From the NCBI RefSeq assembly GCF_900119165.1, contig NZ_FPJG01000006.1:7602001-7666000 (forward strand): a DNA stretch of 64,000 nt. The letters run 5' to 3'. The position numbers and the translations under genes are program-made. This DNA is from Amycolatopsis australiensis. GTDB taxonomy: Bacteria; Actinomycetota; Actinomycetes; Mycobacteriales; Pseudonocardiaceae. Under the pieces are notes generated by a model. That model did no database searches, was not told where the DNA came from, and saw nothing but the letters and a program-made list of their open reading frames with translations. Positions 44,366-53,374 of this stretch are shown piece by piece (within the stretch, counting starts at the first letter, position 1; every line of letters starts with the position of its first letter).

Positions 44366-44461
44366 CGTGTTCCCCTGTTCCCTGAATCTCCGGTTGGTAG
44401 CACTCAGGTTCGTCCTGAGGGGGCCCCTCAGGCATCGGGTGATCACGCACGCTGCCGCGCA

Positions 44462-44513
44462 AAAGACCCCTTACTCCCGGCCGGGCCCAGCTCGGCGGGG
44501 GTAAGGGGTCTTT
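44462..44513 (-). terminator. Strong terminator after the DUF397 gene
   Basis: AAAGACCCCTTAC and GTAAGGGGTCTTT form perfect 13-bp arms around a GC-rich loop. On the minus strand the stem ends in TTTT. It lies 24 bp beyond the DUF397 stop and should end the XRE/DUF397 transcript. Confidence 0.85.
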
Positions 44514-44537
44514 CGGTAGCGACCTTTCGGTAGCGGC

Positions 44538-44741
44538 TCAGTCGCGCGCCGGGCCGCCGGTCCGCACCGCGGCCAGCAGCCCCCGCCAGCCCGACGCGGG
44601 CAGGCGGAACGCACCACCTTCGGGGTCCTTCGAGTCGCGCACGGCGGCGCCCCCGGCGACGAACGCGACCTCGACGCAGTCGTTGCCGCCGCCGCTGTGG
44701 CTGCTCTTGCGCCACCGCGCCCCGGAGAGTTCGGCTTCCAT
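44538..44741 (-). CDS. DUF397 protein
   Basis: A 67-residue DUF397 protein: MEAELSGARWRKSSHSGGGNDCVEVAFV, then VRDSKDPEGGAFRLPASGWRGLLAAV. AAGGAG is eight bases before ATG 44741. DUF397 proteins are small partners of DUF5753 regulators in filamentous actinobacteria and influence development; this one is directly downstream of such a regulator (12-bp gap) and probably acts with it. Confidence 0.93.
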   Translation of the reverse strand: MEAELSGARWRKSSHSGGGNDCVEVAFVAGGAAVRDSKDPEGGAFRLPASGWRGLLAAVRTGGPARD

Positions 44742-44753
44742 GGTCCCCACTCC

Positions 44754-45656
44754 TTACTGTGTCCTCGGTTCCAGTTGGTGCACCGGAGCCGGTACGGCCG
44801 CCTGTTCGGCGAACCGTCCGGCGGCCTCGGCGATCAGCGACACCGAGTCGTCCGGTTTCAGTGCGGCCGCGCGCAGATGGTCGAACATCAGCCCGTAGCG
44901 CCGGACGTCTGTGGGTTCCTCCAGGTAGAGGCCGCTGGAGGTGCTGTCGTCGACGTAGACGACGTCCGGGTCGGCCTGCTCGGGGAAGCCCATGATCAGG
45001 AAGGGCCCTTCCATCCCCGGGTGCGCGCCGGCGCCGAACGGCACGACCTGGATGGTCACGTTCGGCTTCTCGGCGACCGCGACCATGCGGTAGAGCTGCT
45101 CGGCCATCACGTCGGGCCCGTCGACGACCCGGTGCAGCACGGCTTCGTCCATCACCGCCCAGTACTCCGGTGGCGGCGTGTCGGACAGCAGCTCCTGGCG
45201 CGCCATCCGGGCGGCGACGCGGCGGCGGATCTCGGCCTCTTCGGCGTCCGGCCGCAGCGCCCGGATCACCGCGCGGGCGTACCGCTCGGTCTGCAGCAGC
45301 CCGGGCACCAGCAGGGCTTGGAACGCGCGCAGCGAGCTCGCGTCGGCTTCGAGACCGACGAACGTGCCGGTGAAGACCTCGTTGTAGGCGTGCCACCAGC
45401 CGCGTTTGCGGGCCTCCCTGGCCAGCTGGACGAGCGCTTCCTGCTCGTCACCGGTGATGCCGTAGAGCGCCAGCATGTCGCGCGCGTCGCGCGGGGTGAC
45501 CCCGACGTGGCCGGTCTCGATGCGGCTGATCTTCGACGCGGAGCACTCGAGCTTCTCGCCCACTTCGTCGATGGTGAGATCCGCGGCTTCGCGCAGCCGG
45601 CGCAGCTCGCCCGCGAGCCGACGGCGGCGGACCGTGGGGCTCTGTCCCCTTGCCAT
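44754..45656 (-). CDS. XRE-family regulator with DUF5753 domain
   Basis: A 300-residue protein. N-terminal HTH: LAGELRRLREAADLTIDEVGEKLECSASKISRIETGHVGVTPRDARDMLALYGI; the C-terminal DUF5753 domain starts near 100 with FVGLEADASSLRAFQALLVPGLLQTERYARAVIRA and includes VTIQVVPFGAGAHPGMEGPFLIMGF and VVYVDDSTSSGLYLE. WhiJ-like regulators of Streptomyces have this form and are paired with DUF397 proteins. It is transcribed with the DUF397 gene. Confidence 0.94.
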   Translation of the reverse strand: MARGQSPTVRRRRLAGELRRLREAADLTIDEVGEKLECSASKISRIETGHVGVTPRDARDMLALYGITGDEQEALVQLAREARKRGWWHAYNEVFTGTFVGLEADASSLRAFQALLVPGLLQTERYARAVIRALRPDAEEAEIRRRVAARMARQELLSDTPPPEYWAVMDEAVLHRVVDGPDVMAEQLYRMVAVAEKPNVTIQVVPFGAGAHPGMEGPFLIMGFPEQADPDVVYVDDSTSSGLYLEEPTDVRRYGLMFDHLRAAALKPDDSVSLIAEAAGRFAEQAAVPAPVHQLEPRTQ

Positions 45657-46034
45657 CGCGGCACCTCCGGATGTCGACGGCGCCTTCGCCGTGCACGTGC
45701 TTCCTGTATCTAACCAGCCGGGCGTGGACGTGGTGGAGCATTAACACGGTGCCGAATTCCCGGCACCGAACTGCAATTTGCAGAATGCTCTTGTATCCTC
45801 GCACCCTGCGCTGCGACCGGAGGAGGCACACGCCGGGTGGTTCGCCCGCCATGGCCACGACCGGCCTCTGAGCAGGGTAGACGATGATCGTACGGCGTGC
45901 TGTCCGATCATTTGACGAAGGGGTCCGGGGCCGTCCCCCGATCGGTCCCGGGCCCCTTCCGCGAGCGAGGTGCCCTATTCCGGCGCCGAATATTCTGGCT
46001 ATTCGTCGCCCGGAAGGGTGATTTCCGGCGGGCT
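45657..46034. other. 378-bp intergenic region with dyads
   Basis: It carries the promoter of the XRE gene and the 3' end of the tesB transcript. CTGCAATTTGCAG (45771-45783) is a perfect dyad about one base and CGGTGCC/GGCACCG (about 45747-45768) stands beside it; both are operator-like. A GC-rich imperfect hairpin near 45917-45962 may be a terminator. No gene is seen. Confidence 0.5.
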
Positions 46035-46928
46035 TCAGAGGACCCGCAGCAGTCCTTCTTGGACGACCGTCGCGATGAGCGTGCCGTCTTCGGCGAAGAA
46101 CCGGCCCGTGGCCAGGCCGCGGGCGCCGGACGCCGTCGGCGAGACGCTGTCGTAGAGGAACCACTCGTCGGCGCGGAACGGCCGGTGGAACCAGAGCGCG
46201 TGGTCGAGGCTGGCGCCGAGCACCTTGTCGGTGTCCCAGTAGACGCCGTGGCGGGCGAGCACCGAGTCGAGCAGCGTCATGTCGGAGGCGTAGGTCAGCA
46301 CGCAGACGTGCAGCAGCTGGTCCGCGGGCAGCTTCCCGTCGGCGCGCATCCACACCTGGTTGCGCGCGGGCCGCTCGCCGGTCTCGCGGGTGACCCACGG
46401 CGGCTCGTTGACGTACCGCAGGTCGATCGGCCGCGGCCGGGCGTGCGCGCCGATCGCGTAGCCCTCGGCGCGTTCCATCAGCGTCGGCAGCGTCTCCGGC
46501 GCGGGCACGCCCTCGGGCATGGTTTCGGCGTGTTCGATGCCCGGTTCGTCCTTCTGGAACGACGCCGAGAGCGAGAAGATCGCCTTGCCGTGCTGGATCG
46601 CGACGACCCGGCGGGTGGTGAACGACCGGCCGTCCCGGATGCGGTCGACCTCGTAGACGATCGGCACGCTCGGGTCGCCGCCACGGATGAAGTACGCGTG
46701 CAGCGAGTGCACCCGGCGCTCTTCCGGCACCGTGCGCCCGGCCGCGACCAGTGCCTGGCCGGCGACCTGCCCGCCGAACACGCGCACCGGCGAGTGGGCG
46801 GGCGAGACGCCGCGGAAGATGTTCTCTTCGATCTTCTCCAGGTCGAGCAGCGCGACCAGGCGGTCCAGCACGGGCTGGCCGCCGCCGGAGATCTCCTGCT
46901 CGGCGGCGGCCCTGGCCATCTCAGTCAT
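46035..46928 (-). CDS. tesB: Acyl-CoA thioesterase II
   Basis: A 297-residue double-hotdog thioesterase that hydrolyses acyl-CoA to fatty acid and CoA. Family features: ENIFRGVSPAHSPVRVFGGQVAGQALVAAGRTV, HSLHAYFIRGGDPSVPIVYEVDRIRDGRSFTTRRVVA, and the second half ending SLDHALWFHRPFRADEWFLYDSVSPTASGARGLATGRFFAEDGTL. Length matches TesB. It lies 36 bp downstream of pyk, probably on one transcript. Confidence 0.94.
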   Translation of the reverse strand: MTEMARAAAEQEISGGGQPVLDRLVALLDLEKIEENIFRGVSPAHSPVRVFGGQVAGQALVAAGRTVPEERRVHSLHAYFIRGGDPSVPIVYEVDRIRDGRSFTTRRVVAIQHGKAIFSLSASFQKDEPGIEHAETMPEGVPAPETLPTLMERAEGYAIGAHARPRPIDLRYVNEPPWVTRETGERPARNQVWMRADGKLPADQLLHVCVLTYASDMTLLDSVLARHGVYWDTDKVLGASLDHALWFHRPFRADEWFLYDSVSPTASGARGLATGRFFAEDGTLIATVVQEGLLRVL

Positions 46929-46964
46929 GGCTGGAGCTTAAGGGCATACCGGGCGGTCGGTCCC

Positions 46965-48389
46965 TCAAGCGTGGTCGTCTTCACCGAGCCGGTGCACCCG
47001 GATCAGGTTGGTCGACCCGACGGTCCCCGGCGGGGAACCGGCCACGATGACGACCAGGTCGCCCTTCTGGTACTTGCCCATCTCCAGCATGGCGTGGTCG
47101 ACCTGCTGGATCATCTGGTCGGTGGAGCTGACCTGCGGGACGATGTGGGTGTTGGTGCCCCAGGTCATCGACAGCTGGCTGCGCACGCACTCTTCGGGCG
47201 TGAAGGCCAGCAGCGGCAGCCGCGTGTGCAGGCGGGCCAGGCGGCGCACGGTGTCGCCGGACTGGGTGAACGCCACCAGGGCCTTCGCGTTGAGCCGCTC
47301 GCCGATGTCGCGGGCGGCGTAGGAGATCACACCGCGCTTGGTGCGCGGGACGTGCGACAGCGGCGGCACGATCGGCGAGTCGGTCTCGACCGCCTCGATG
47401 ATCCGGCCCATGGTCTGCACGGTCTCGATCGGATACCGGCCGACGCTGGTCTCGCCGGACAGCATCACCGCGTCGGTGCCGTCGAGCACCGCGTTCGCGA
47501 CGTCGGAGGCTTCCGCGCGGGTCGGGCGGGAGTTGTTGATCATCGACTCGAGCATCTGCGTCGCGACGATGACCGGCTTCGCGTTCTCGCGGCAGATCTG
47601 GATGGCGCGCTTCTGCACCAGCGGGACCTGCTCCAGCGGCAGCTCGACGCCGAGGTCGCCGCGGGCGACCATGACGGCGTCGAAGGCCAGCACGATGGCT
47701 TCGAGGTTGTAGACGGCCTCGGGCTTCTCGATCTTGGCGACGACCGGCAGCCTGCCCTTGCCGACCCGGTCCATCACCTGGTGGACCAGGTCGATGTCGG
47801 CGGGCGAGCGGACGAACGAGAGCGCGATGAAGTCGACGCCGAGCTCGAGCGCGAACTCGAGGTCCTCGATGTCCTTGTCGGACAGCGCCGGCACCGAGAC
47901 GTCCATGCCCGGCAGCGAGACGCCCTTGTTGTTGCTGACCGGGCCGCCCTCGGTCACCTCGCAGACGACGTCCGGACCCTCGACCTGCTTGACGACCAGG
48001 CCGACCTTGCCGTCGTCGACGAGCAGCCGGTCACCCGGCTTGGCGTCCTTGGCCAGGCCCTTGTAGGTGGTCGAGACACGGTCGTGGGTGCCGGCGACGT
48101 CCTCGACCGTGATCCGGACGATGTCGCCGGTGTGCCACTCGACCGGGCCGCCGGCGAAGGTGCCGAGGCGGATCTTGGGGCCCTGCAGGTCGGCGAGGAT
48201 GCCGACCGCCCGGCCGCTCTCCGCGGCCGCGGCCCGGATCAGGTCGTAGACCTGCTTGTGGTCGCTGTGGCTGCCGTGGCTGAAGTTCATCCTCGCCACG
48301 TCCATGCCCGCGTCGACGAGGGCCCGCATCTTCTCCGGCGTTGCGGTGGCGGGGCCCAGGGTACAAACGATCTTCGCGCGTCGGCTCAC
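46965..48389 (-). CDS. pyk: Pyruvate kinase
   Basis: A 474-residue pyruvate kinase (phosphoenolpyruvate + ADP to pyruvate + ATP). SRRAKIVCTLGPAT is the N-terminus; MNFSHGSHSDH, LADLQGPKIRLG, the catalytic-lysine region VVAKIEKPEAVYNLE, MVARGDLGVELPLEQVP and DAVMLSGETSVGRYPIETV complete the barrel; the C-terminal effector domain is present. GTG start. The tesB gene follows, an order common in actinobacteria. Confidence 0.97.
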   Translation of the reverse strand: MSRRAKIVCTLGPATATPEKMRALVDAGMDVARMNFSHGSHSDHKQVYDLIRAAAAESGRAVGILADLQGPKIRLGTFAGGPVEWHTGDIVRITVEDVAGTHDRVSTTYKGLAKDAKPGDRLLVDDGKVGLVVKQVEGPDVVCEVTEGGPVSNNKGVSLPGMDVSVPALSDKDIEDLEFALELGVDFIALSFVRSPADIDLVHQVMDRVGKGRLPVVAKIEKPEAVYNLEAIVLAFDAVMVARGDLGVELPLEQVPLVQKRAIQICRENAKPVIVATQMLESMINNSRPTRAEASDVANAVLDGTDAVMLSGETSVGRYPIETVQTMGRIIEAVETDSPIVPPLSHVPRTKRGVISYAARDIGERLNAKALVAFTQSGDTVRRLARLHTRLPLLAFTPEECVRSQLSMTWGTNTHIVPQVSSTDQMIQQVDHAMLEMGKYQKGDLVVIVAGSPPGTVGSTNLIRVHRLGEDDHA

Positions 48390-48480
48390 GTTCGCACAGC
48401 GTAGTCCTTCTCCGCGCGTACGTCTGTACCGATCCCGAAAAGTTCAGAGAAACGGTTCAGAAACCTGCCGGGTCAGGTGG

Positions 48481-49146
48481 TCAGCGGCGGGGCTGCTCGC
48501 TCGGGCCGACCCGGTCGCGGGCCCACTCGTTGAACTCGCGCAGCTGCCGCCAGGCCTTCCGGACGCGGTCGAGGGCGCCCCGCTCGTGCAGGACGTCGTC
48601 CGGCTCCCAGGCCCGGATCGCGTACACCGAGCGGTAGCGCAGCAGGTCGAGCCGGGGGTGGTCGTCGGGGAACCCGCGCGGCTTCGACTTCAGCCGGTCG
48701 CCGCGGACCTCCCAGCCGCCGCGCTCGAGCTTGGCCAGGATCTTCCGCAGCGCCTCGCCGTGCAGCTCGGTGTCGACGGCCGTGCGGAACCGCGCGATCT
48801 GGTCGGACTGCAGGTGGAAGCACCCGCCGCCGACGCGCAGCCCGGCCGGGCCGACCTCGACGTAGTAGGCCCCGCCGCCGCGGCCCTGCTCGATCACCGC
48901 GCCGCAGTGCGTCTTGTACGGCGTCTTGTCCTTGGCGAACCGGACGTCCCGGTAGGGACGGAACACCTTGGGCTCGCCGAAGCCGTCGGAGAACTCCGGC
49001 GCGAGTTCGGCGAGCAGGGCCTCCATCGGGGCGCGGACGTCGTTCTTGTACGTCTCGACGTGGTCGTCCCAGTAGGGCTTCGAGTTGTCCTCCACGAGGC
49101 CGTCGTAGAAGTCGACGGCGTACTCGCCGAATCCGCTGAACTTCAC
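48481..49146 (-). CDS. DUF2461 domain-containing protein
   Basis: A 221-residue DUF2461 protein starting at GTG 49146 (VKFSGFGEYAVDFYDGLVED). Conserved points: YWDDHVETYKNDVRAPMEALLAEL, KVFRPYRDVRFAKDKTPYKTHCGAV, GGAYYVEVGPAGLRVGGGCFHLQSDQIARFRTAVD. The family has no settled function. The frame could begin further upstream (49311), but that extension is Ser/Arg-rich and unlikely. Confidence 0.9.
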   Translation of the reverse strand: MKFSGFGEYAVDFYDGLVEDNSKPYWDDHVETYKNDVRAPMEALLAELAPEFSDGFGEPKVFRPYRDVRFAKDKTPYKTHCGAVIEQGRGGGAYYVEVGPAGLRVGGGCFHLQSDQIARFRTAVDTELHGEALRKILAKLERGGWEVRGDRLKSKPRGFPDDHPRLDLLRYRSVYAIRAWEPDDVLHERGALDRVRKAWRQLREFNEWARDRVGPSEQPRR

Positions 49147-49268
49147 GCCCGCGACGATAAACCGGTGGACCGACGGTTTCCGCCGGTCCCCCGGCGTGGC
49201 GCGCCGGGACGTGCTCGCCGAACTGCTGCGTGTCGCTGCGGAGCACCCACCCGCCGGAGCGGTCTGAC

Positions 49269-49303
49269 CCCGGTGTGGCCCGGCCGGGGCCGGCCACACC
49301 GGG
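49269..49303 (-). terminator. Terminator after the chitinase pseudogene
   Basis: CCCGGTGTGGCC and GGCCACACCGGG form perfect 12-bp arms, five bases beyond the chitinase stop on the minus strand. It has no U-tract. Confidence 0.75.
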
Positions 49304-49307
49304 ATGC

Positions 49308-50425
<1,118 letters not shown>

Positions 50426-50472
50426 GCTTTCTGTCTTCGGAGAATTACTGACCAGTTAAGGGATCGAACCAA

Positions 50473-50484
50473 TGGTTCAGACCA
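50473..50484. promoter_or_regulatory. DasR-like (dre) operator
   Basis: TGGTTCAGACCA differs at two central positions from TGGTCTAGACCA, the core of the site used by the N-acetylglucosamine-responsive repressor DasR upstream of chitinase genes in Streptomyces. It lies 48 bp upstream of the chitinase start and 61 bp before the ArsR gene. An overlapping dyad GAACC-AAT-GGTTC (50466-50478) is also present. Confidence 0.5.
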
Positions 50485-50544
50485 AGTCGGACACGGGTGC
50501 ATGCCTTGACAGGAATATGCCCGCCGGAGCACCTTTCAGGGGTG

Positions 50545-50853
50545 ATGCAGACGTTCGAGGTGCTGGCCGAACCGCGCCGCCGCACGATCCTGGACCTGCT
50601 GCGCGACGGCGAGCGTTCGGTGGGCGAGCTGGTCGACGCGCTGGAGCTGAGCCAGCCGGCGGTGTCGAAGCACCTGCGGGTGCTGCGCGAGGCGGGGCTG
50701 GTGACGGTGCGGATCGCAGCCCAGAAGCGCTGCTACGCGCTACGCCCGGAGCCCCTCGCCGAGGTCGACGCCTGGCTGGCGCCTTACCGCCGGTTCTGGA
50801 GCGAGCGCCTGGACGCACTGGAACGGCGCCTGGACGAGACCGACCCGCGCTGA
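50545..50853 (+). CDS. ArsR-family transcriptional regulator
   Basis: A 102-residue winged-helix regulator: FEVLAEPRRRTILDLLRDGERSVGELVDALELSQPAVSKHLRVLREAGLVTVRIAAQKRCYALRPEPLAEVDAWLAPYRRFWSERLDALERRL. It has no metal-binding cysteine pair. ATG 50545 follows AGGGGTG. It is divergent from the chitinase pseudogene and followed three bases later by a repeat element. The usual SRPBCC partner is missing downstream. Its overall form resembles the ArsR at 17459. Confidence 0.9.
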   Translation: MQTFEVLAEPRRRTILDLLRDGERSVGELVDALELSQPAVSKHLRVLREAGLVTVRIAAQKRCYALRPEPLAEVDAWLAPYRRFWSERLDALERRLDETDPR

Positions 50854-50854
50854 C

Positions 50855-50943
50855 GAGCGCCCCAAGGCGGCCTTCGGTGCGCGAGACGCAACCAAGGCCG
50901 CCTTCGGTGCGTCACACGCAACCAATGTGGCCTTGGGGCGCTC
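50855..50943. repeat. Second 30-bp repeat element with 13-bp inverted ends
   Basis: GAGCGCCCCAAGG at 50855-50867 and CCTTGGGGCGCTC at 50931-50943 are perfect inverted ends. Between them are two 30-bp units beginning CCAAGGCGGCCTTCGGTGCG and CCAAGGCCGCCTTCGGTGCG, then CCAATGTGGCC (50922-50932). This is the same family as 5147-5344. It fills the gap between the ArsR stop and the HxlR stop, so it may also act as a terminator for both. Confidence 0.85.
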
Positions 50944-50946
50944 CGG

Positions 50947-51288
50947 TCAGTGCTCCGGTGGTGGCTCGAACACGATTCCCCGGTCGGCCGCGCGGTGCTC
51001 GCCCCACTCGTACAGCGCCGTGAGCGCCGGGCGCAGCTGCTCCCCCACCTCCGTCAGGTGGTATTCGACGTGCGGGATCCGGCCGTCGAACTCCACCCGG
51101 CGCACGATCCCGTCCGCCGCCAGCTCGCGCAGCTGCTGGGTGAGCATCTTCTCGCTCACGCCCGGCATGCGTCGCCGCAGTTCGCCGTAGCGGTGCGCGC
51201 CTTCCTTCAGGTGCGCCAGGATCACCGGCTTCCACTTGCCGCCGATCAGGTCGACCGCCAGCTCGACCGCGCAGTGGTACCGCTTCAT
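50947..51288 (-). CDS. HxlR-family transcriptional regulator
   Basis: A 113-residue HxlR regulator: CAVELAVDLIGGKWKPVILAHLKEGAHRYGELRRRMPGVSEKMLTQQLRELAADGIVRRVEFDGRIPHVEYHLTEVGEQLRPAL. The N-terminal cysteine of HxlR proteins is present (YHCAVELAV). GGGAGAG precedes ATG 51288. It is divergent from a truncated haemoglobin across 67 bp, so it likely regulates the globin and itself, responding to oxidative, electrophile or nitrosative stress. Confidence 0.93.
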   Translation of the reverse strand: MKRYHCAVELAVDLIGGKWKPVILAHLKEGAHRYGELRRRMPGVSEKMLTQQLRELAADGIVRRVEFDGRIPHVEYHLTEVGEQLRPALTALYEWGEHRAADRGIVFEPPPEH

Positions 51289-51317
51289 CCCGCTCTCCCT
51301 ACGCACCGGAAAGTACG

Positions 51318-51348
51318 TGGTTGCCCGCCCGGGCCGCCCCTGGTTGCC
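51318..51348. promoter_or_regulatory. Direct repeat in the HxlR/globin promoter region
   Basis: TGGTTGCC occurs at 51318-51325 and again at 51341-51348, 23 bp apart, in the 67 bp between the divergent genes. It may be part of an HxlR-binding site; this is suggestive only. Confidence 0.35.
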
Positions 51349-51355
51349 TGACCGG

Positions 51356-51838
51356 GTGATCGTGCCAGAAACCCCGCCCACCCCCACCCTCTACGACTGG
51401 GCGGGCGGCCACGAAGCCCTCGTCGAGCTGCTCACCGTCTTCTACCGGCACGTCCTGGAAGATCCGCTGCTCGAACCCGTCTTCCGCGGCATGGCCCCGG
51501 ACCACCCGAAGCACGTCGCGGTGTGGCTCGGCGAGGTCTTCGGCGGACCGGCCGAGTACTCCGCGAACCACGGCGGGCACGCCCACATGGTCGGGCGGCA
51601 CCGCGGGCGCGGCATCACCGAAGCGCAGCGCCGCCGCTGGGTGACGCTGCTGCTCGACGCCGCCGACGAAGCCGGGCTGCCCGCCGATCCCGAGTTCCGG
51701 GCGGCGTTCGCCGGCTATCTCGAGTGGGGCAGCCGCCTGGCCGTCGTCTTCTCGGCGCCCGGCGCCGAACCGGACCCGCACGAACCCGTGCCGCGCTGGG
51801 ACTGGCCGATGCCGCCCTGGCAGCCGCCGCCGGCCTAG
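51356..51838 (+). CDS. Truncated haemoglobin, group II (trHbO-like)
   Basis: A globin of about 160 residues. TLYDWAGGHEALVELLTVFYRHVLEDPLLEPVFRGM is the start of the 2-over-2 fold; HVAVWLGEVFGGPAEYSANHGGHAHMVGRHRGRGI contains the GGP turn and proximal-histidine region, and YLEWGSRLAVVFSAP has the G8 tryptophan of group II. It binds oxygen or NO and may take part in NO detoxification. Start uncertain between GTG 51356 and GTG 51362, neither with a good site. The Pro-rich tail WDWPMPPWQPPPA is common in actinobacterial members. Confidence 0.9.
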   Translation: MIVPETPPTPTLYDWAGGHEALVELLTVFYRHVLEDPLLEPVFRGMAPDHPKHVAVWLGEVFGGPAEYSANHGGHAHMVGRHRGRGITEAQRRRWVTLLLDAADEAGLPADPEFRAAFAGYLEWGSRLAVVFSAPGAEPDPHEPVPRWDWPMPPWQPPPA

Positions 51839-51850
51839 CCGCATAGTGAG

Positions 51851-51871
51851 GGCAGCCGGAAGGAGGCTGCC
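51851..51871 (+). promoter_or_regulatory. Hairpin presenting the ribosome site of the lyase gene
   Basis: GGCAGCC (51851-51857) and GGCTGCC (51865-51871) pair around the loop GGAAGGA. The Shine-Dalgarno AAGGAGG lies in the loop and the first bases of the second arm, and the TTG start is two bases after the stem. The fold would partly hide the site. Confidence 0.45.
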
Positions 51872-51872
51872 C

Positions 51873-53309
51873 TTGATCCGGGTCGACGGCCGGACCCTGC
51901 GCTGCGCGGACGTGGTCACCGCGGCGCGCACCGAAGGTCCGCTGGACATCGACGTCTCGATCGCCGCACTCCGCGCGGCCGAGCACGCCTGGAAGCTCGC
52001 CGGGGAACTGAGCACGCGGCGGCGCGTCTACGGCCGCACCACCGGCGTCGGCGCCAACAAGGACGACACCGTCGAAAGCTCGAAGGAGCACGGGCTGCGC
52101 CTGCTGCGCAGCCACGCCGGTGGCAGCGGCGACGCGATGCCGCCCGGCCAGGTGCGGGCGATGATGCTGATCCGGCTCAACCAGCTGCTCGCCGGACGGT
52201 CCGGCATCAGTCCCGAGCTGATCGGCGCGCTGGCCGAAGCCGTCCGCACCGGCGCGCTGCCGCTCGTGCACCGGCTCGGCGCGATCGGCACCGGCGACCT
52301 GGCGCCGCTGGCCGAGACCGCGCTGGCGCTCACCGGCGAACGGCCGTGGCGGCACGGGCACGTGCCGCCGGTGCCGGTGCACGCCGGAGACGCGCTGGCC
52401 TTCATGAGCAGCAACGCCGCCACCCTCGCCGAAGCGACCCTCGCCGCGATGCGGCTCGACACGCTCACCCGGGCCAGCCACGCCGTCGCGGCGCTGACCT
52501 ACGTCGCGCTCGACGGCAACCCCGAGGCGTACGCGACACCTGTGCACGAAGCGCGTCCCCACGCCGGGCAGGTCGCCTGCGCGGCGGAAATGCGGCGGCT
52601 GCTGGGCATGCACCAGACGCCGAAGCCGGGACGGCGGATCCAGGACCCGTTCGGGCTGCGCGCGTTCCCGCAGGTGCAGGGCCCGGCGCTGGACGCGATC
52701 CACTACCTGCGCGACGTCCTCGCCGTGGAGATCAACGCCAGCACCGAAAACCCGATGATTTCGACCGTCCACGGCGACGCCTACCACCACGCGCACTTCC
52801 ACACCGCATACGTGTCGACGGCGCTCGACCAGGCGCGCGCGACCGTGCACCAGGTGGCGGAGCTGTCGGTGGCGCGGCTGGGCGACCTGGTCGAGCCGGA
52901 GTTCACCGGGCTGCGGCCCTTCCTCGCCGCGGGGCCGCCGGGCAGCTCCGGCGTGATGATCCTGGAGTACGTGGCCCACGACGCGCTCACCGAGCTGCGC
53001 CAGGCGGCCCTCCCGGCCACTCTCGGCACGGCGGTGGTTTCGCGAGGCATCGAGGACCACGCGAGCTTCTCGACGCAGGCGGCCCGCGCGGCGACCGCCG
53101 CGTGCCAGGCCTACCAGCAGGTGCTGGGCTGCGAGCTGGTGGCGGCGGTCCGGGCGCTGCGGATGCGCGAGGCGGACCTGCTGGACCTGCCGGTGCGCGA
53201 CGCGTTCGAAGCGGCTTCGGCGGTGCTGGACGGCAGCGTCGACGACCGGCCGCTCACCGACGACATCGCCGCCGCGGTCGGCGTCCTGGATCGGCTGGCG
53301 CGCATCTGA
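51873..53309 (+). CDS. Aromatic amino acid / histidine ammonia-lyase family (MIO family), atypical triad
   Basis: A 478-residue member of the HAL/PAL/TAL family starting at TTG. Family features: VYGRTTGVGANKD (tyrosine loop), RLGAIGTGDLAPLAETALAL, FMSSNAATLAEATLAAMR, QDPFGLRAFPQVQGPALDAIHYLRDVLAVEINASTENPM and SRGIEDHASFSTQAA. The residues that would form the MIO cofactor are Gly-Thr-Gly (139-141) rather than Ala-Ser-Gly, the catalytic tyrosine of QDxYSLR is Phe and GNFHG is AHFHT. It may therefore not be a normal ammonia-lyase. Upstream in-frame GTG 51846 is an alternative start. It stands alone, 66 bp before an ECF sigma gene. Confidence 0.85.
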   Translation: MIRVDGRTLRCADVVTAARTEGPLDIDVSIAALRAAEHAWKLAGELSTRRRVYGRTTGVGANKDDTVESSKEHGLRLLRSHAGGSGDAMPPGQVRAMMLIRLNQLLAGRSGISPELIGALAEAVRTGALPLVHRLGAIGTGDLAPLAETALALTGERPWRHGHVPPVPVHAGDALAFMSSNAATLAEATLAAMRLDTLTRASHAVAALTYVALDGNPEAYATPVHEARPHAGQVACAAEMRRLLGMHQTPKPGRRIQDPFGLRAFPQVQGPALDAIHYLRDVLAVEINASTENPMISTVHGDAYHHAHFHTAYVSTALDQARATVHQVAELSVARLGDLVEPEFTGLRPFLAAGPPGSSGVMILEYVAHDALTELRQAALPATLGTAVVSRGIEDHASFSTQAARAATAACQAYQQVLGCELVAAVRALRMREADLLDLPVRDAFEAASAVLDGSVDDRPLTDDIAAAVGVLDRLARI

Positions 53310-53374
53310 CGTGAACCCGATCCGCCCGTTCCACCAATAACGGGAGCAGACGGCGGACGACAGGCAGGCGGTTC

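Noticed and set aside
44038..44403. 121-codon frame overlapping the small helical gene
   Set aside because: It crosses two hairpins and is low-complexity; the 69-codon frame has the ribosome site.
49150..49262. A short plus-strand frame ending DVLAELLRVAAEHPPAGAV
   Set aside because: It looks protein-like but has no start codon with a ribosome site and no recognised family; it could be a gene remnant or chance.
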